Counted from the first letter of the stretch, positions 24,085-32,581 are shown. The stretch: 39,245 nucleotides of DNA from DAOTYH01 sp034435015 (GCA_034435015.1 DAOTYH010000055.1:1-39245); one strand, 5' to 3'. Made by a program: numbers and translations. The notes: generated by a model not told the origin, from the sequence alone.

Positions 24085-24624
24085 ATGTCTGAGGAGATCG
24101 TTCCTTTGCCTGTCGGGGCCGTTGCCCCTGACTTCACGCTGACGGATGCGCTGTCCGGCGAGACGTACAGCCTGAGCAGTCTAGCGGGTCGGATTGTCGT
24201 CCTTGACTTTTGGTCGGGGGAATGCCCGTGGTCGCGCCAGTATGACGATTACTTCATCGAGCGGGCGCCGAAGTGGGCAGAGCAGGGGATAATCCTGTTA
24301 CACATAGACAGCAACGCCAATGAGACACCCGCTGACATTGATGAGATGGCCGAAGAGATTGGAATCAGCGTGCCGATCCTGCATGATGCAGGCAACGCCG
24401 TCGCGGATGCCTACGGCGCAGTGACCACCCCGCAGGTGTTTGTGATCGGGGCGGATGGACGGCTGGCCTATCGCGGTGCGGTAGATGACCGCTCGTTTCG
24501 TCAGCGCGAGGCTACGGTGAACTATCTGGATGCGGCGCTGGCCGCTTTGCTGGCCGGTCAGATGCCCGACCCCGCCGAGACTCAGCCTTACGGATGTGCC
24601 ATCATGCGGCAGTATGACGACTGA
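24085..24624 (+). CDS. Redoxin (AhpC/TSA-thioredoxin fold) with CPWS site
   Basis: 179 residues from the ATG at 24085, which follows GGGGAGG (24074-24080); a longer reading upstream overlaps the previous gene and adds no family sequence. The redoxin start (VGAVAPDFTLTDALSG) and the active site WSGECPWSRQYD (43-54) are present. The second cysteine of the usual CXXC is replaced: Cys47-Pro-Trp-Ser50. The cis-proline segment is GAVTTPQVFVIGADG. A distal Cys171 (PYGCAIM) near the C-terminus may serve as the resolving cysteine. No signal peptide is visible, so it should act in the cytoplasm as a thiol reductase or peroxidase. The exact substrate is unknown. Confidence 0.88.
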   Translation: MSEEIVPLPVGAVAPDFTLTDALSGETYSLSSLAGRIVVLDFWSGECPWSRQYDDYFIERAPKWAEQGIILLHIDSNANETPADIDEMAEEIGISVPILHDAGNAVADAYGAVTTPQVFVIGADGRLAYRGAVDDRSFRQREATVNYLDAALAALLAGQMPDPAETQPYGCAIMRQYDD

Positions 24625-24636
24625 CAGCCGCTGTCT

Positions 24637-24665
24637 TTGTAGCCGGCCTGCTTTCATGCTAAACT
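24637..24665 (+). promoter_or_regulatory. Promoter before VanW-family gene
   Basis: TTGTAG (24637-24642), a 17-nt spacer and TAAACT (24660-24665), with a TGC directly before the -10. Predicted start near 24672, leaving a 52-nt leader. This is one of the best sigma70-type matches in the window. Confidence 0.6.
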
Positions 24666-24723
24666 GCTTGCCACGACACAAGGTGATGGAACAAATAGGC
24701 TGATGGATAGAGGTTGACCGTCC

Positions 24724-26610
24724 ATGACGACCCAGACCCAACAGCATCCTTATCCTGAGCTGGTGGCCGGTGAGGACATCCCGCCTGCGGGGGCGCCGTC
24801 ATGGCTGGCACGCCTGACGCTGATCGTTGTCTCGATCATCCTGCTGACTAACTTGGTCGCCGCGCTGGGTGTGGCAGGCTATCAGATTTACTACGACGGG
24901 CTGATCTTTCCCGGTGTCAGCGTATGGGGGATCGATCTGAGCGGCATGACGCCAGAGCAGGCCGTTGAGGCGCTCACCGGCCAGTTCCACTATCCCCAGA
25001 CGGTTACCATCACCTTCCGGGACGGTCCGAACGTGTGGCCGCTCACCGCAGAGGAGCTGGGGGTGCAGTTCGACGTGTACCGCACCGTTCAGGCCGCCTA
25101 TGAGGTCGGACGCAACCCCTCGCTGGTTGAGAGCCTGCGCCAGCAGGCGGCTGCCTGGCGGGAGGGGGTGGTTATCTCTCCGGTGATTGTGTACGACCAG
25201 GCAGTCGCCGACCGCTATCTCCAGCAGATCGCGGCCCAGATCAATCAGCCGGTCATGGATGCCACTGTCCGTCTGGAGGGCCTGCAGGCTGTCACCACGC
25301 CGGGGCAGGTCGGGCGGCAGGTGGATGTGGCGGCCACGCTCCTTGAGCTGGGCAACCTCATTACTACTCTGCGCAGTGGTGAAGTGCCTATCGTTGTGGC
25401 CGAAACACCCCCCCAGATCGTCAGCGCGGATGACGTAGCCGCGACCATCAACACCATTCTGTCCTCTGATCTGGAGGTTTACATCGAGACGCCGTTACAG
25501 GGTGACCCCGGCCCATGGATCGCGACGCGGGAGTCGCTGGCGGCCATGTTGATCATTGACCGTGCCGCCAACCCCGACGGCTCTGGCGCCCACTATGTGG
25601 TGCAGTTGAATGAGGGGCAGTTGACCTCCTTCCTTGACCCGCTTATTGCTCCGCTTGCCCGCGACCCGGTGAATGCACGGTTTGTTTTCAACGATAATAC
25701 CCGCCAGCTTGAGGTGCTCGCCCCCAGCCGGGATGGCCGGCGGCTGGACGTGCCGGCTACTATCCAGTTGATCAACCAGCAGGTTAGTGCGGGTGAGCAC
25801 CGTGTACCGCTCGTCTTTCAGACGCTCCCTCCCGAAGTCCCTGACACAGCCACTGCCGAGCAGTTGGGCATCACCGAGTTGATCTCCTCAGCGACGACCT
25901 ATTTTGGCGGGTCGGGCGCCGGGCGGCGGGCCAATATTCAGGTGGCGGCCAGCCGTTTTCACGGGCTGGTAATTGCCCCTGGCGAGCAGTTTTCTTTCAA
26001 CCATTATCTGGGCGATGTCAGCCCGGAGACCGGCTTTGAAAAGGCCTTGATCATCTACAACGGGCGCACCATTGAAGGGGTAGGCGGCGGCGTGTGTCAG
26101 GTCAGCACGACGGCCTTTCAGGCGGCCTTCTATGCCGGCTTCCCGATCAACGAGCGCTGGCCCCATGCGTATCGTGTCGCCTACTACGAGCGCGGAGAAG
26201 GGGCCGGGATGGATGCCACCGTCTATGCGCCGCTGGTGGACATGCGCTTCACCAACGATACGCCCTACTACCTGCTGATCGAGACGTATGTGGATACCGC
26301 CAACGCAACGCTCACCTTTAGATTCTACAGCACCAGTGACGGGCGCACTGTCCAGAAGGATGGGCCGTACATCACCAATATCGTGCCGCACGGACCCCCG
26401 CTGTATGAGGAGAACGCCGAGCTGTCCCCCGGCCAGTCGCGGCAGGTGGACTTCGCAGTTGACGGGGCAGATGTGACCGTCTATCGCACCGTCTATCGGG
26501 ATGGTCAGGTGCTGTATGAAGATACCTTCTTCAGCCAGTACATCCCGTGGCAGGCGGTCTATCAGGTTGCGCCGGGGTACATTCCGCCCGGTGCCGCGCG
26601 GGTGCCGTAA
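24724..26610 (+). CDS. VanW-family protein with peptidoglycan-binding-4 domains (YoaR-like)
   Basis: 628 residues. A cytoplasmic N-terminus of ~28 residues is followed by one transmembrane helix (about 29-57), so the bulk is outside. Two PG_binding_4-type regions follow (about 80-200 and 215-385; WPLTAEELGVQFD and the paired QLEVLAPSRDGRRLDV). The VanW domain (about 410-545) has FSFNHYLGDVSPETGF and the hallmark GVGGGVCQVSTTAF. The C-terminal ~70 residues, rich in beta strands, resemble a G5-like tail. VanW proteins are linked to vancomycin resistance clusters and cell-wall modification, but their reaction is not established. The gene has its own promoter and stands alone. Confidence 0.9.
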   Translation: MTTQTQQHPYPELVAGEDIPPAGAPSWLARLTLIVVSIILLTNLVAALGVAGYQIYYDGLIFPGVSVWGIDLSGMTPEQAVEALTGQFHYPQTVTITFRDGPNVWPLTAEELGVQFDVYRTVQAAYEVGRNPSLVESLRQQAAAWREGVVISPVIVYDQAVADRYLQQIAAQINQPVMDATVRLEGLQAVTTPGQVGRQVDVAATLLELGNLITTLRSGEVPIVVAETPPQIVSADDVAATINTILSSDLEVYIETPLQGDPGPWIATRESLAAMLIIDRAANPDGSGAHYVVQLNEGQLTSFLDPLIAPLARDPVNARFVFNDNTRQLEVLAPSRDGRRLDVPATIQLINQQVSAGEHRVPLVFQTLPPEVPDTATAEQLGITELISSATTYFGGSGAGRRANIQVAASRFHGLVIAPGEQFSFNHYLGDVSPETGFEKALIIYNGRTIEGVGGGVCQVSTTAFQAAFYAGFPINERWPHAYRVAYYERGEGAGMDATVYAPLVDMRFTNDTPYYLLIETYVDTANATLTFRFYSTSDGRTVQKDGPYITNIVPHGPPLYEENAELSPGQSRQVDFAVDGADVTVYRTVYRDGQVLYEDTFFSQYIPWQAVYQVAPGYIPPGAARVP

Positions 26611-26687
26611 CAAGGGCAGACAGCCGCCCTCTCAGCACGCGGGCATGATTCGTGGTGTGTCGTTCTCTGGTTTGCCTCATAACACGA

Positions 26688-26693
26688 TATAAT
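26688..26693 (+). promoter_or_regulatory. -10 element before 2-oxoacid dehydrogenase operon
   Basis: TATAAT in ACGATATAATCGG; predicted transcript start near 26700 with a ~31-nt leader carrying GGAGC before the ATG at 26731. No -35 of good quality lies at standard spacing. Confidence 0.45.
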
Positions 26694-26730
26694 CGGTGTA
26701 CAAAGTAGGGATATATTTGGAGCAACCTTC

Positions 26731-27753
26731 ATGGCCACCAGCATACAAGTAGAATCTCGCATTGATGACACCGGCGTCAGCCTTGACAGTGCCCTTCTGC
26801 TCGATATGTATTGGCAGATGCTCCGCTCGCGCCGCCTCGATGAGCGGTGCTGGGTTCTGCACCGTCAAGGCAAGATCGCCTTTCATATCTCCGGCATGGG
26901 GCATGAGGCCATTCAGGTAGCGATGGCCTTTGCCATCCGGCCCGGCTATGACTATGCCCTGCCTTACTACCGCGACCTGGCTTTTAACCTGGCGATGGGC
27001 TACACCCCCAAAGAGTTCATGCTGGCTGTCTTTGGCAAGCAGGGAGAGACAACCAGCGGCGCCCGGCAGATGCCCTCTCACTGGGGAAGCCGTCGGCTGA
27101 ACATTGTCTCCGGCTCCAGCCCGGTGGCAACACAGGTGCCTCAAGCGGCAGGGATGGCGCTGGCGGTCAAATTGCGGGGTGAAGATCGGGTTGCCATCGC
27201 CGATCTGGGCGAAGGCTCAACCAGCGAGGGCGACTTCTATGAGGGCCTCAATTGGGCCGGCGTGCATAAACTGCCGATGATCTGTGTGGTGCAGAATAAC
27301 ATCTACGCGATCTCTGTGCCGGTGGGGTTGCAGATGGCCGTCCCAAACGTGGCTGACCGCGCGCCCATGTTCGGCATTGCAGGCGCGATCTGCGACGGCA
27401 ACGATGTGCTGGCCTCCTACCGGACGGTCAAGGAAGCGGTGGATCGGGCGCGGGCAGGGCAGGGCGCAACGCTGATCGAGGCTAAGACCTACCGGCCTGT
27501 CCCTCACTCCTCTGATGATGACGACCGCACCTACCGCTCGCGTGAGGAGGTCGAGCAGTGGAAGCGCCGTGACCCCCTTGCCCGCTTTCAGGCCTATTTG
27601 CTGGAGAAGGGCCTCCTGACGCAGACCCGGATTGACGAGTATGAGGCGCAGGCCCGCGATGAGATTGACGCCGCTCAGGCCGGCGCAGAAGCGGCGCCCT
27701 ACCCGCCGCCGGAAGCGGCGCTTGGGCCGGTCTTTGCCTCTGATGGAGTTTGA
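26731..27753 (+). CDS. 2-oxoacid dehydrogenase E1 component, alpha subunit (branched-chain type)
   Basis: 340 residues. The thiamine-diphosphate motif runs from ADLGEGSTSEGDF (157-169) to VVQNN (186-190). The phosphorylation-loop-like segment near residue 258 (HSSDDDDRTYR) and the following KRRDPLARFQAYL are closer to branched-chain 2-oxoacid dehydrogenase E1 alpha than to pyruvate dehydrogenase. It works with the beta subunit, 37 nt downstream, to decarboxylate a 2-oxoacid and transfer the acyl group to lipoyl-E2. Products would be branched acyl-CoA for energy or for branched fatty acid synthesis. Pyruvate or acetoin use cannot be excluded from sequence alone. Confidence 0.9.
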   Translation: MATSIQVESRIDDTGVSLDSALLLDMYWQMLRSRRLDERCWVLHRQGKIAFHISGMGHEAIQVAMAFAIRPGYDYALPYYRDLAFNLAMGYTPKEFMLAVFGKQGETTSGARQMPSHWGSRRLNIVSGSSPVATQVPQAAGMALAVKLRGEDRVAIADLGEGSTSEGDFYEGLNWAGVHKLPMICVVQNNIYAISVPVGLQMAVPNVADRAPMFGIAGAICDGNDVLASYRTVKEAVDRARAGQGATLIEAKTYRPVPHSSDDDDRTYRSREEVEQWKRRDPLARFQAYLLEKGLLTQTRIDEYEAQARDEIDAAQAGAEAAPYPPPEAALGPVFASDGV

Positions 27754-27790
27754 GTCCTGATGGCTTACCGCACAGGAGTAAGAACAATCT

Positions 27791-28777
27791 ATGCCTGAAA
27801 TGACGCTCATTGACGCCATCCGTCAAGCGATGGATGAGGAGCTGGCCCGTGATAAGCGGGTTTTCATCACCGGCGAGGATGTGGGGCCGCGCGGCGGCGT
27901 CTTCCGCGCAACGGTAGGGTTGTACGACAAGTACGGCCCTGACCGTGTCATTGACTCCCCGCTGGCTGAGTTGAGCATTGTCGGCGTGGGCATTGGTGCG
28001 GCGCTGGCCGGTATGCGTCCGATCTGCGAAATCCAGTTTGCCGATTTCATCCATCCGGCCTTCAACCAGATTGTCAACGAGGCGGCCCGTTATTATTACC
28101 GCTCCAATGGGGACTGGAATGTCCCGATGGTGATCCGCGCCCCGTATGGGGGCGGGATTGGCGGCGGGCTGTACCACTCACAGAGCGTGGAGGCCTTCTT
28201 TGCCCATGTGCCGGGCCTGAAGGTCGTCATCCCGTCAAACCCTTATGATGCCAAAGGTCTGCTTAAGTCTGCTGTGCGTGACCCCAACCCGGTGTTGTTC
28301 TTCGAACCGAAGAAAGGCTACCGCCTGATCCGCGGCGACGTTCCTGAAGACGACTATACCGTCCCTCTTGGCACGGCGCGGGTCACCCGTCAGGGAAGCG
28401 ACCTGACCGTCTATGCCTATGGAATGATGCACTTCTATACCCTTCAGGCCGCTGAAAAGGCCGCGGCGGAGGACGGCATTCAGGCTGAGGTGATAGACAT
28501 CCGTACACTGGCGCCGCTTGACCGTGTGACCGTGCTGGAGTCGTTTAAGAAGACCGGCAAGGCGCTGATCGTGCATGAGGATAACCGTTTTATGGGCTAC
28601 GGCGCGGAGATCGCGGCCCTGCTGAGCGATGAAGGCTTTGAGTACATGGACGGCCCCATCCGCCGCCTGACCGGCCCGGATGTGCCCGGTGTGCCATTCA
28701 GCCATACCATGCAGGATTTCTTCATGCCCAGTGTGGACAAGATCGCGGCGGCCATCCGGGAACTGGCCGCCTACTGA
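27791..28777 (+). CDS. 2-oxoacid dehydrogenase E1 component, beta subunit
   Basis: 328 residues. The N-terminal transketolase-like pyrimidine domain begins TLIDAIRQAMDEEL, with GEDVGPRGGVFRAT (28-41) and DSPLAELSIVGVGIG (near 57-71), and the conserved EIQFADFIHPAFNQIVNE. The C-terminal transketolase domain (about 200-320) contains IDIRTLAPLD and HEDNRFMGYGAEI. GEDVG-RGGVFR is characteristic of the branched-chain/acetoin branch. It forms an alpha2beta2 heterotetramer with the gene before it. GGAG is visible upstream of the ATG. Confidence 0.93.
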   Translation: MPEMTLIDAIRQAMDEELARDKRVFITGEDVGPRGGVFRATVGLYDKYGPDRVIDSPLAELSIVGVGIGAALAGMRPICEIQFADFIHPAFNQIVNEAARYYYRSNGDWNVPMVIRAPYGGGIGGGLYHSQSVEAFFAHVPGLKVVIPSNPYDAKGLLKSAVRDPNPVLFFEPKKGYRLIRGDVPEDDYTVPLGTARVTRQGSDLTVYAYGMMHFYTLQAAEKAAAEDGIQAEVIDIRTLAPLDRVTVLESFKKTGKALIVHEDNRFMGYGAEIAALLSDEGFEYMDGPIRRLTGPDVPGVPFSHTMQDFFMPSVDKIAAAIRELAAY

Positions 28778-28808
28778 CAAGCAAGGCCGGAAGGCAGAGG
28801 GATAACGC

Positions 28809-30107
28809 ATGGCAACAGAGGTCGTAATGCCCAAGCTGGGCGAGAGTGTGGTCGAAGGCACAGTCAGCAGGTGGCTCAAGCAGGAAGGCGAGACCATCTC
28901 CGAGTTCGAGCCTTTGCTGGAAGTCTCCAGCGATAAGGTCGACTCGGAGATTCCGTCGCCGGCGGGCGGTGTGTTGCTCAAGATTTACGTGCCGGAAGGG
29001 GAGACGGTGACGGCAGGCACACTGTTGGCGCTGATCGGTCAGCCCGGCGAGGCCGTCCCTGAGAAGCTGGCTGATCAGCCGGTTGCTATGTCGAAGCCTG
29101 CTGTGCCGGAGGTCTCTGCCTCCGCCGGCGGGCGGGGCGGCAACGGAGGGGCGCGTATCTCGCCGGTGGTGGCCCGCATTGCCGCTGAACATCAGGTGGA
29201 CATCAGCCGCATCAAGGGGACCGGCATCGGCGGGCGCGTGACCAAAAAGGATATTCTGGCTTACGTCGAAGGGAGGAGCGGAACTGCTCCCTCGCCGGCC
29301 CTGCCTGAGGAATTGCCCCCGTGGGAACGACCCGGCAGCGGCGATCTGTTCAAGCCGACCGACGACCTGTATAAGCCGCCAACAGGCAGGGATGACCAGC
29401 CGTCTGGCCCGGCCTCTGCGTTACCGGCTGGTGAGATCATCCCCCTTAGCAAGATGCGCCGCTTGATCGCCGAACACATGGCCGCCAGCAAGCGCACTGC
29501 CCCGCACGTGACCACCGTGTTTGAGGCCGATATGAGCGCGGTGACTGCACACCGCAAGGCCAATCTGGATGCCTTTGCCGCACGCGGCATCAACCTGACG
29601 TACACCGCTTACTTTGTGGCGGCGGCGGCATATGCCCTGCGCCTGCACCCCATTGTCAACAGCCGCTGGATGGAGGAGGGGATTCTGATCCAGCCTGAGG
29701 TGGCAATTGGGATTGCGGCGGCGGTAGATGAGGGGCTGATCGTGCCGGTGATCCGCCGCGCTGACGAGCTTGCCCTGCCCGGCTTAGCCCGCCAGATCAA
29801 TGACCTTGCTTCCCGCGCCCGCGCAGGCCAGCTCAAGCCTGATGACGTGCAGGGCGGTACATTCACCATCACCAATCATGGTGTGTCGGGCAGTCTGTTT
29901 GCTACGCCGATCATCAACCAGCCGCAGACGGCCATCCTGGGGGTAGGGGCAATCCAGAAGCGGGTGGTCGTGCTGGACAACGACGCGATAGCGGTGCGCC
30001 CGATGGTTTACCTGACGCTGACCTTTGATCACCGTGTGCTGGACGGCGCAACAGCCGACCGGTTCATGGCGGACATCAAAAAGAAGTTGGAGGAGTGGGA
30101 GGGGTAG
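28809..30107 (+). CDS. Dihydrolipoamide acyltransferase E2 component
   Basis: 432 residues. A single N-terminal lipoyl domain carries Lys43 in SSDKVDSEI. A Gly/Pro-rich linker leads to the E3/E1-binding domain (about 117-158; RISPVVARIAAEHQVD, then GTGIGGRVTKKDIL). A second linker precedes the catalytic domain (about 205-430), with the active site DHRVLDG at 407-413 (His408, Asp412). The lipoyl lysine is modified in the mature enzyme. It lies 31 nt after E1 beta and completes the E1-E2 core. No dihydrolipoamide dehydrogenase (E3) gene follows, so E3 is shared from another locus. Confidence 0.93.
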   Translation: MATEVVMPKLGESVVEGTVSRWLKQEGETISEFEPLLEVSSDKVDSEIPSPAGGVLLKIYVPEGETVTAGTLLALIGQPGEAVPEKLADQPVAMSKPAVPEVSASAGGRGGNGGARISPVVARIAAEHQVDISRIKGTGIGGRVTKKDILAYVEGRSGTAPSPALPEELPPWERPGSGDLFKPTDDLYKPPTGRDDQPSGPASALPAGEIIPLSKMRRLIAEHMAASKRTAPHVTTVFEADMSAVTAHRKANLDAFAARGINLTYTAYFVAAAAYALRLHPIVNSRWMEEGILIQPEVAIGIAAAVDEGLIVPVIRRADELALPGLARQINDLASRARAGQLKPDDVQGGTFTITNHGVSGSLFATPIINQPQTAILGVGAIQKRVVVLDNDAIAVRPMVYLTLTFDHRVLDGATADRFMADIKKKLEEWEG

Positions 30108-30213
30108 CTTCTTCCACTGGCCTCGCCTGATCTTTTTGTGTATTCTGTTACAAGGATAACCGCAGGAGGTTGTCCGAGTGAGTCTTTTCTCTACTCATGC
30201 AAGGAGTGCGGGT

Positions 30214-31530
30214 ATGAGTAACCGATCATGGCGAGCGTATTGTTGGAAGGTGATCCCTCTAGCTTTATTGGTCTTGGCGGCGCTGGGATGTAATATGCCC
30301 CTTGGGAACAGAAGTACGCCCACACCGACCCCTACTGCCACCTCTGAGGTTGCGCTGGGAATAACCCCCAGCCCGACCCTCGCTGGGGCCGTAACAGCCC
30401 CCCCAGTGAGCACCCCTACCTCCAGTCTTCCGCCCACTCCCACCCAGTGTACCTATGATGCTACTTTTATTGATGACGTGACCATCCCTGACGGCACGGA
30501 GATCCCAGCCGGGCAGGCTTTCACTAAGACGTGGCGGTTGATCAACGACGGTTGCTTGAATTGGCCAGCCGGAACGGCACTGGTCTATGTGCGCGGGGAG
30601 CAGATGGGCGGCCCTGCCAGCGTCCCCGTGCCGGCTACCAGCGTGGGGAGCACGGTGGACATCAGCGTCAACCTGACTGCCCCGACTGCTCCCGGCAGTC
30701 ATCGGGGCTACTGGCAGCTTCAGGCGCCGGGCGGGGTGCGCTTTGGCCCTCAGATTTATGTGGAGATTACCGTCCCGGCGGTGACGGCCACACCCGTTCC
30801 CAAGCCTGATCTGGTCATTACCAACGTGCGGATCGTGCCTGCTACCCCGCTGGATGAGATTCTGGTGACGATCTACGCGACAGTCAAAAATAACGGCTCG
30901 GCTGGCGCATCGGCCTCGACAGTGGGTATCTCAGTGCCCGGAGCGGGTGCGCCGATCCCCGTGCCGGCGCTGGCGCCCGGCGTCGCGTATGAGGCTCAGA
31001 TGGGCTTCACGATGGATGCCGGTGTGTATACGCTGGAGATCAAAGCAGACATAGATGGTGTGGTGGATGAGTCCGATGAAGGGAACAACGTCTACACCCA
31101 AAGCCTGACTGTCCATGCGTGGCGCACGTTCTTCACGTCCAGTGCGACGGTGGCCAACAACCAGTGCGTTGACCTCGACTCGGGGGCGATGGGGGCTTGC
31201 GGCGCCGGCTCTGACTTTTTGTGGAATGCTACCACCGGCGGGGGCGGAATTGCCCAGTACGCGCTTGTCCCACAGAACGGCGCCAAGTTTGCCGTGTATG
31301 GGACCTCCTCCCCTGTGAATCCCACGAGTTGCATGGCGGCTTCGCTGGGAGGGGGCAATCTGGACGGCGGGCAGTTCAACGTCGGCTCAAGATTGTTTAC
31401 CTCGTTCGGCAATCTGCCTGTGGGGACGTATGTGTGTTACCAGACCGAGGCAGGCCGGTATGGTGTTTTCCGGGTGAACAACCGACAGCCAGATTTTACG
31501 CTGGGCTTTACAACATGGCAGATTGACTGA
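30214..31530 (+). CDS. Lipoprotein with NBR1-type Ig-like domain and CARDB domain
   Basis: About 438 residues. The lipoprotein signal from the ATG at 30214 (n-region MSNRSWRAYCWK, then a hydrophobic core) ends in LAALGC with Cys26. A Thr/Pro-rich linker (STPTPTPTATS and similar) follows. Residues ~84-190 match the Ig-like fold known from NBR1: TKTWRLINDGCLNWPAGT, GEQMGGPASVPVPA, and RGYWQLQAPGGVRFGP. Residues ~200-308 are a CARDB/CARD-like beta domain (PDLVITNVRIVPATP, then DESDEGNN). The last ~130 residues contain several cysteines and are unrecognised. The protein should sit on the outer membrane face. A GTG at 30178 with its own AGGAGG is an alternative start, adding 12 residues before the signal. 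Confidence 0.88.
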   Translation: MSNRSWRAYCWKVIPLALLVLAALGCNMPLGNRSTPTPTPTATSEVALGITPSPTLAGAVTAPPVSTPTSSLPPTPTQCTYDATFIDDVTIPDGTEIPAGQAFTKTWRLINDGCLNWPAGTALVYVRGEQMGGPASVPVPATSVGSTVDISVNLTAPTAPGSHRGYWQLQAPGGVRFGPQIYVEITVPAVTATPVPKPDLVITNVRIVPATPLDEILVTIYATVKNNGSAGASASTVGISVPGAGAPIPVPALAPGVAYEAQMGFTMDAGVYTLEIKADIDGVVDESDEGNNVYTQSLTVHAWRTFFTSSATVANNQCVDLDSGAMGACGAGSDFLWNATTGGGGIAQYALVPQNGAKFAVYGTSSPVNPTSCMAASLGGGNLDGGQFNVGSRLFTSFGNLPVGTYVCYQTEAGRYGVFRVNNRQPDFTLGFTTWQID

Positions 31531-31544
31531 GCGGCTGTGATACA

Positions 31545-31580
31545 GCGGGGGGCGGAGCCGAGAGCCGTCCCCCGCCCTTC
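31545..31580 (+). terminator. Hairpin terminator after Ig-like lipoprotein
   Basis: GCGGGGGGCGG (31545-31555) pairs with CCGTCCCCCGC (31565-31575) as an 11-bp stem with one G-U pair and a 9-nt loop. It is followed by the pyrimidine run CCTTCCCTCTCTG instead of a clean T-run. Confidence 0.65.
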
Positions 31581-31618
31581 CCTCTCTGTCTATGCCCAAA
31601 TGCCCGGCGTGGTCTGGT

Positions 31619-31691
31619 AGTAGTTCGAAAGCTTACGAAGTAGTTGATATTCTAACTACTATCAAGTATAGTAGCGATAGCTGTGACTACT
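31619..31691 (+). promoter_or_regulatory. Promoter with overlapping palindromic operator array before VIT gene
   Basis: TTGATA (31644-31649), a 17-nt spacer and TATAGT (31667-31672) form a good sigma70-type promoter. A 7-bp inverted repeat, AGTAGTT (31639-31645) and AACTACT (31654-31660), covers the -35. A further AGTAGTT lies 20 nt upstream (31619-31625) and an ACTACT downstream (31686-31691). Repressor binding here would block RNA polymerase. Given the gene, a metal-responsive regulator is a likely candidate, though the half-site does not match Fur or DtxR consensus as I know them. Confidence 0.6.
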
Positions 31692-31724
31692 AGAGTTGAC
31701 AGAGAGGAGTTTCGTTTTAGCCGC

Positions 31725-32516
31725 ATGTCTGATCGTCAGGTTGAGGCGCCTCAGGCGTCCCATTTTATTCCACAGGCCGGCACATCGGCGGCCCTTAGCC
31801 TCCCTAAGAAGAAGGCCGCTTCTGTCGGGCGCAAAGTGCATCGTCTTGGTTCCAAGCTGAGCGAGATCATCCTTGGCGGGCAGGATGGTCTGGTCAATAC
31901 GACAGGCGTGATTCTCGGCATTGCCGCCGCCACGCCTGAGACGCGCATCGTCCTTGCAGGCGGGCTGGCCGCCGCCTTTGCCGAGTCGATCTCCATGGCG
32001 GCGGTGGCCTACACGTCTTCGCTGGCCGACCTAGACTTTTACCGCTCCGAAATGGCCCGTGAGTGGAAGGAGATCAGGGAAGTGCCGGAACTGGAACAGG
32101 ATGAAATCCGGCAAATCTTCGAAGGGTGGGGTTTTGAGGGCCAGCTACTGGACAGCGCAGTCGAACACATTGCCAAACACGAAGAGCATTGGGTTGAGAT
32201 CATGATGGCCCACGAGCTTCAGCTTCAGCCTGTAGAAGAAGGAGGGCTGGTTCCTACCGCCCTGCTGGTGGGTTTCTCAGCCATTGTCGGGTCATTGATC
32301 CCGTTAATCCCCTTTCTCTTCTTTCCGCGTGAAGTGTCAATCTGGCTGGCGCTGGCGCTGGCAGGGCTGACCCTGTTTATCGTCGGGGCGATCAAGGCCC
32401 GCCTGACGGTCGGCAAGCCGGCCCGAAGCGGCTTTCAGATGATGCTGATAGGCGTTCTCTCTGCGCTGGCGGGATACGCCATTGGGGCGCTGTTTGGCGT
32501 TCAGACGGGCGGGTAG
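31725..32516 (+). CDS. VIT1/CCC1-family metal transporter (iron/manganese)
   Basis: About 263 residues from the ATG at 31725. The opening helix (SEIILGGQDGLVNTTGVILG) is the VIT signature. Helix 2 contains AAAFAESISMAAVAYTS. Between helices 2 and 3 lies a soluble region rich in Glu and His (roughly residues 110-165, including QDEIRQIFEGWGF and HIAKHEEHWVEIMMAHEL), where eukaryotic and bacterial members bind Fe or Mn. Three C-terminal helices follow. It is expected to move Fe2+/Mn2+ out of the cytoplasm or into storage. A GTG at 31683 would extend the protein by 14 residues, but it lies only four bases after the predicted transcription start, so the ATG is preferred. Confidence 0.9.
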   Translation: MSDRQVEAPQASHFIPQAGTSAALSLPKKKAASVGRKVHRLGSKLSEIILGGQDGLVNTTGVILGIAAATPETRIVLAGGLAAAFAESISMAAVAYTSSLADLDFYRSEMAREWKEIREVPELEQDEIRQIFEGWGFEGQLLDSAVEHIAKHEEHWVEIMMAHELQLQPVEEGGLVPTALLVGFSAIVGSLIPLIPFLFFPREVSIWLALALAGLTLFIVGAIKARLTVGKPARSGFQMMLIGVLSALAGYAIGALFGVQTGG

Positions 32517-32529
32517 GCAGGAGGGCCTG

Positions 32530-32557
32530 TCCGGGGCAGAGGGTAATCTGCCCCGGA
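32530..32557 (+). terminator. Hairpin after VIT gene (first of two)
   Basis: CCGGGGCAGA (32531-32540) and TCTGCCCCGG (32547-32556) form a perfect 10-bp stem with a 6-nt loop. No T-run follows directly; a TATAAT hexamer (32564-32569) does. Confidence 0.6.
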
Positions 32558-32581
32558 GGACGGTATAATCACTCTGTAGAG

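Noticed and set aside
26731..27753. E1 alpha as a clear pyruvate dehydrogenase subunit
   Set aside because: The HSSDDDDRTYR loop and the beta-subunit GEDVGPRGGVFR motif point to the branched-chain branch, so a pdhA label would be overclaimed.
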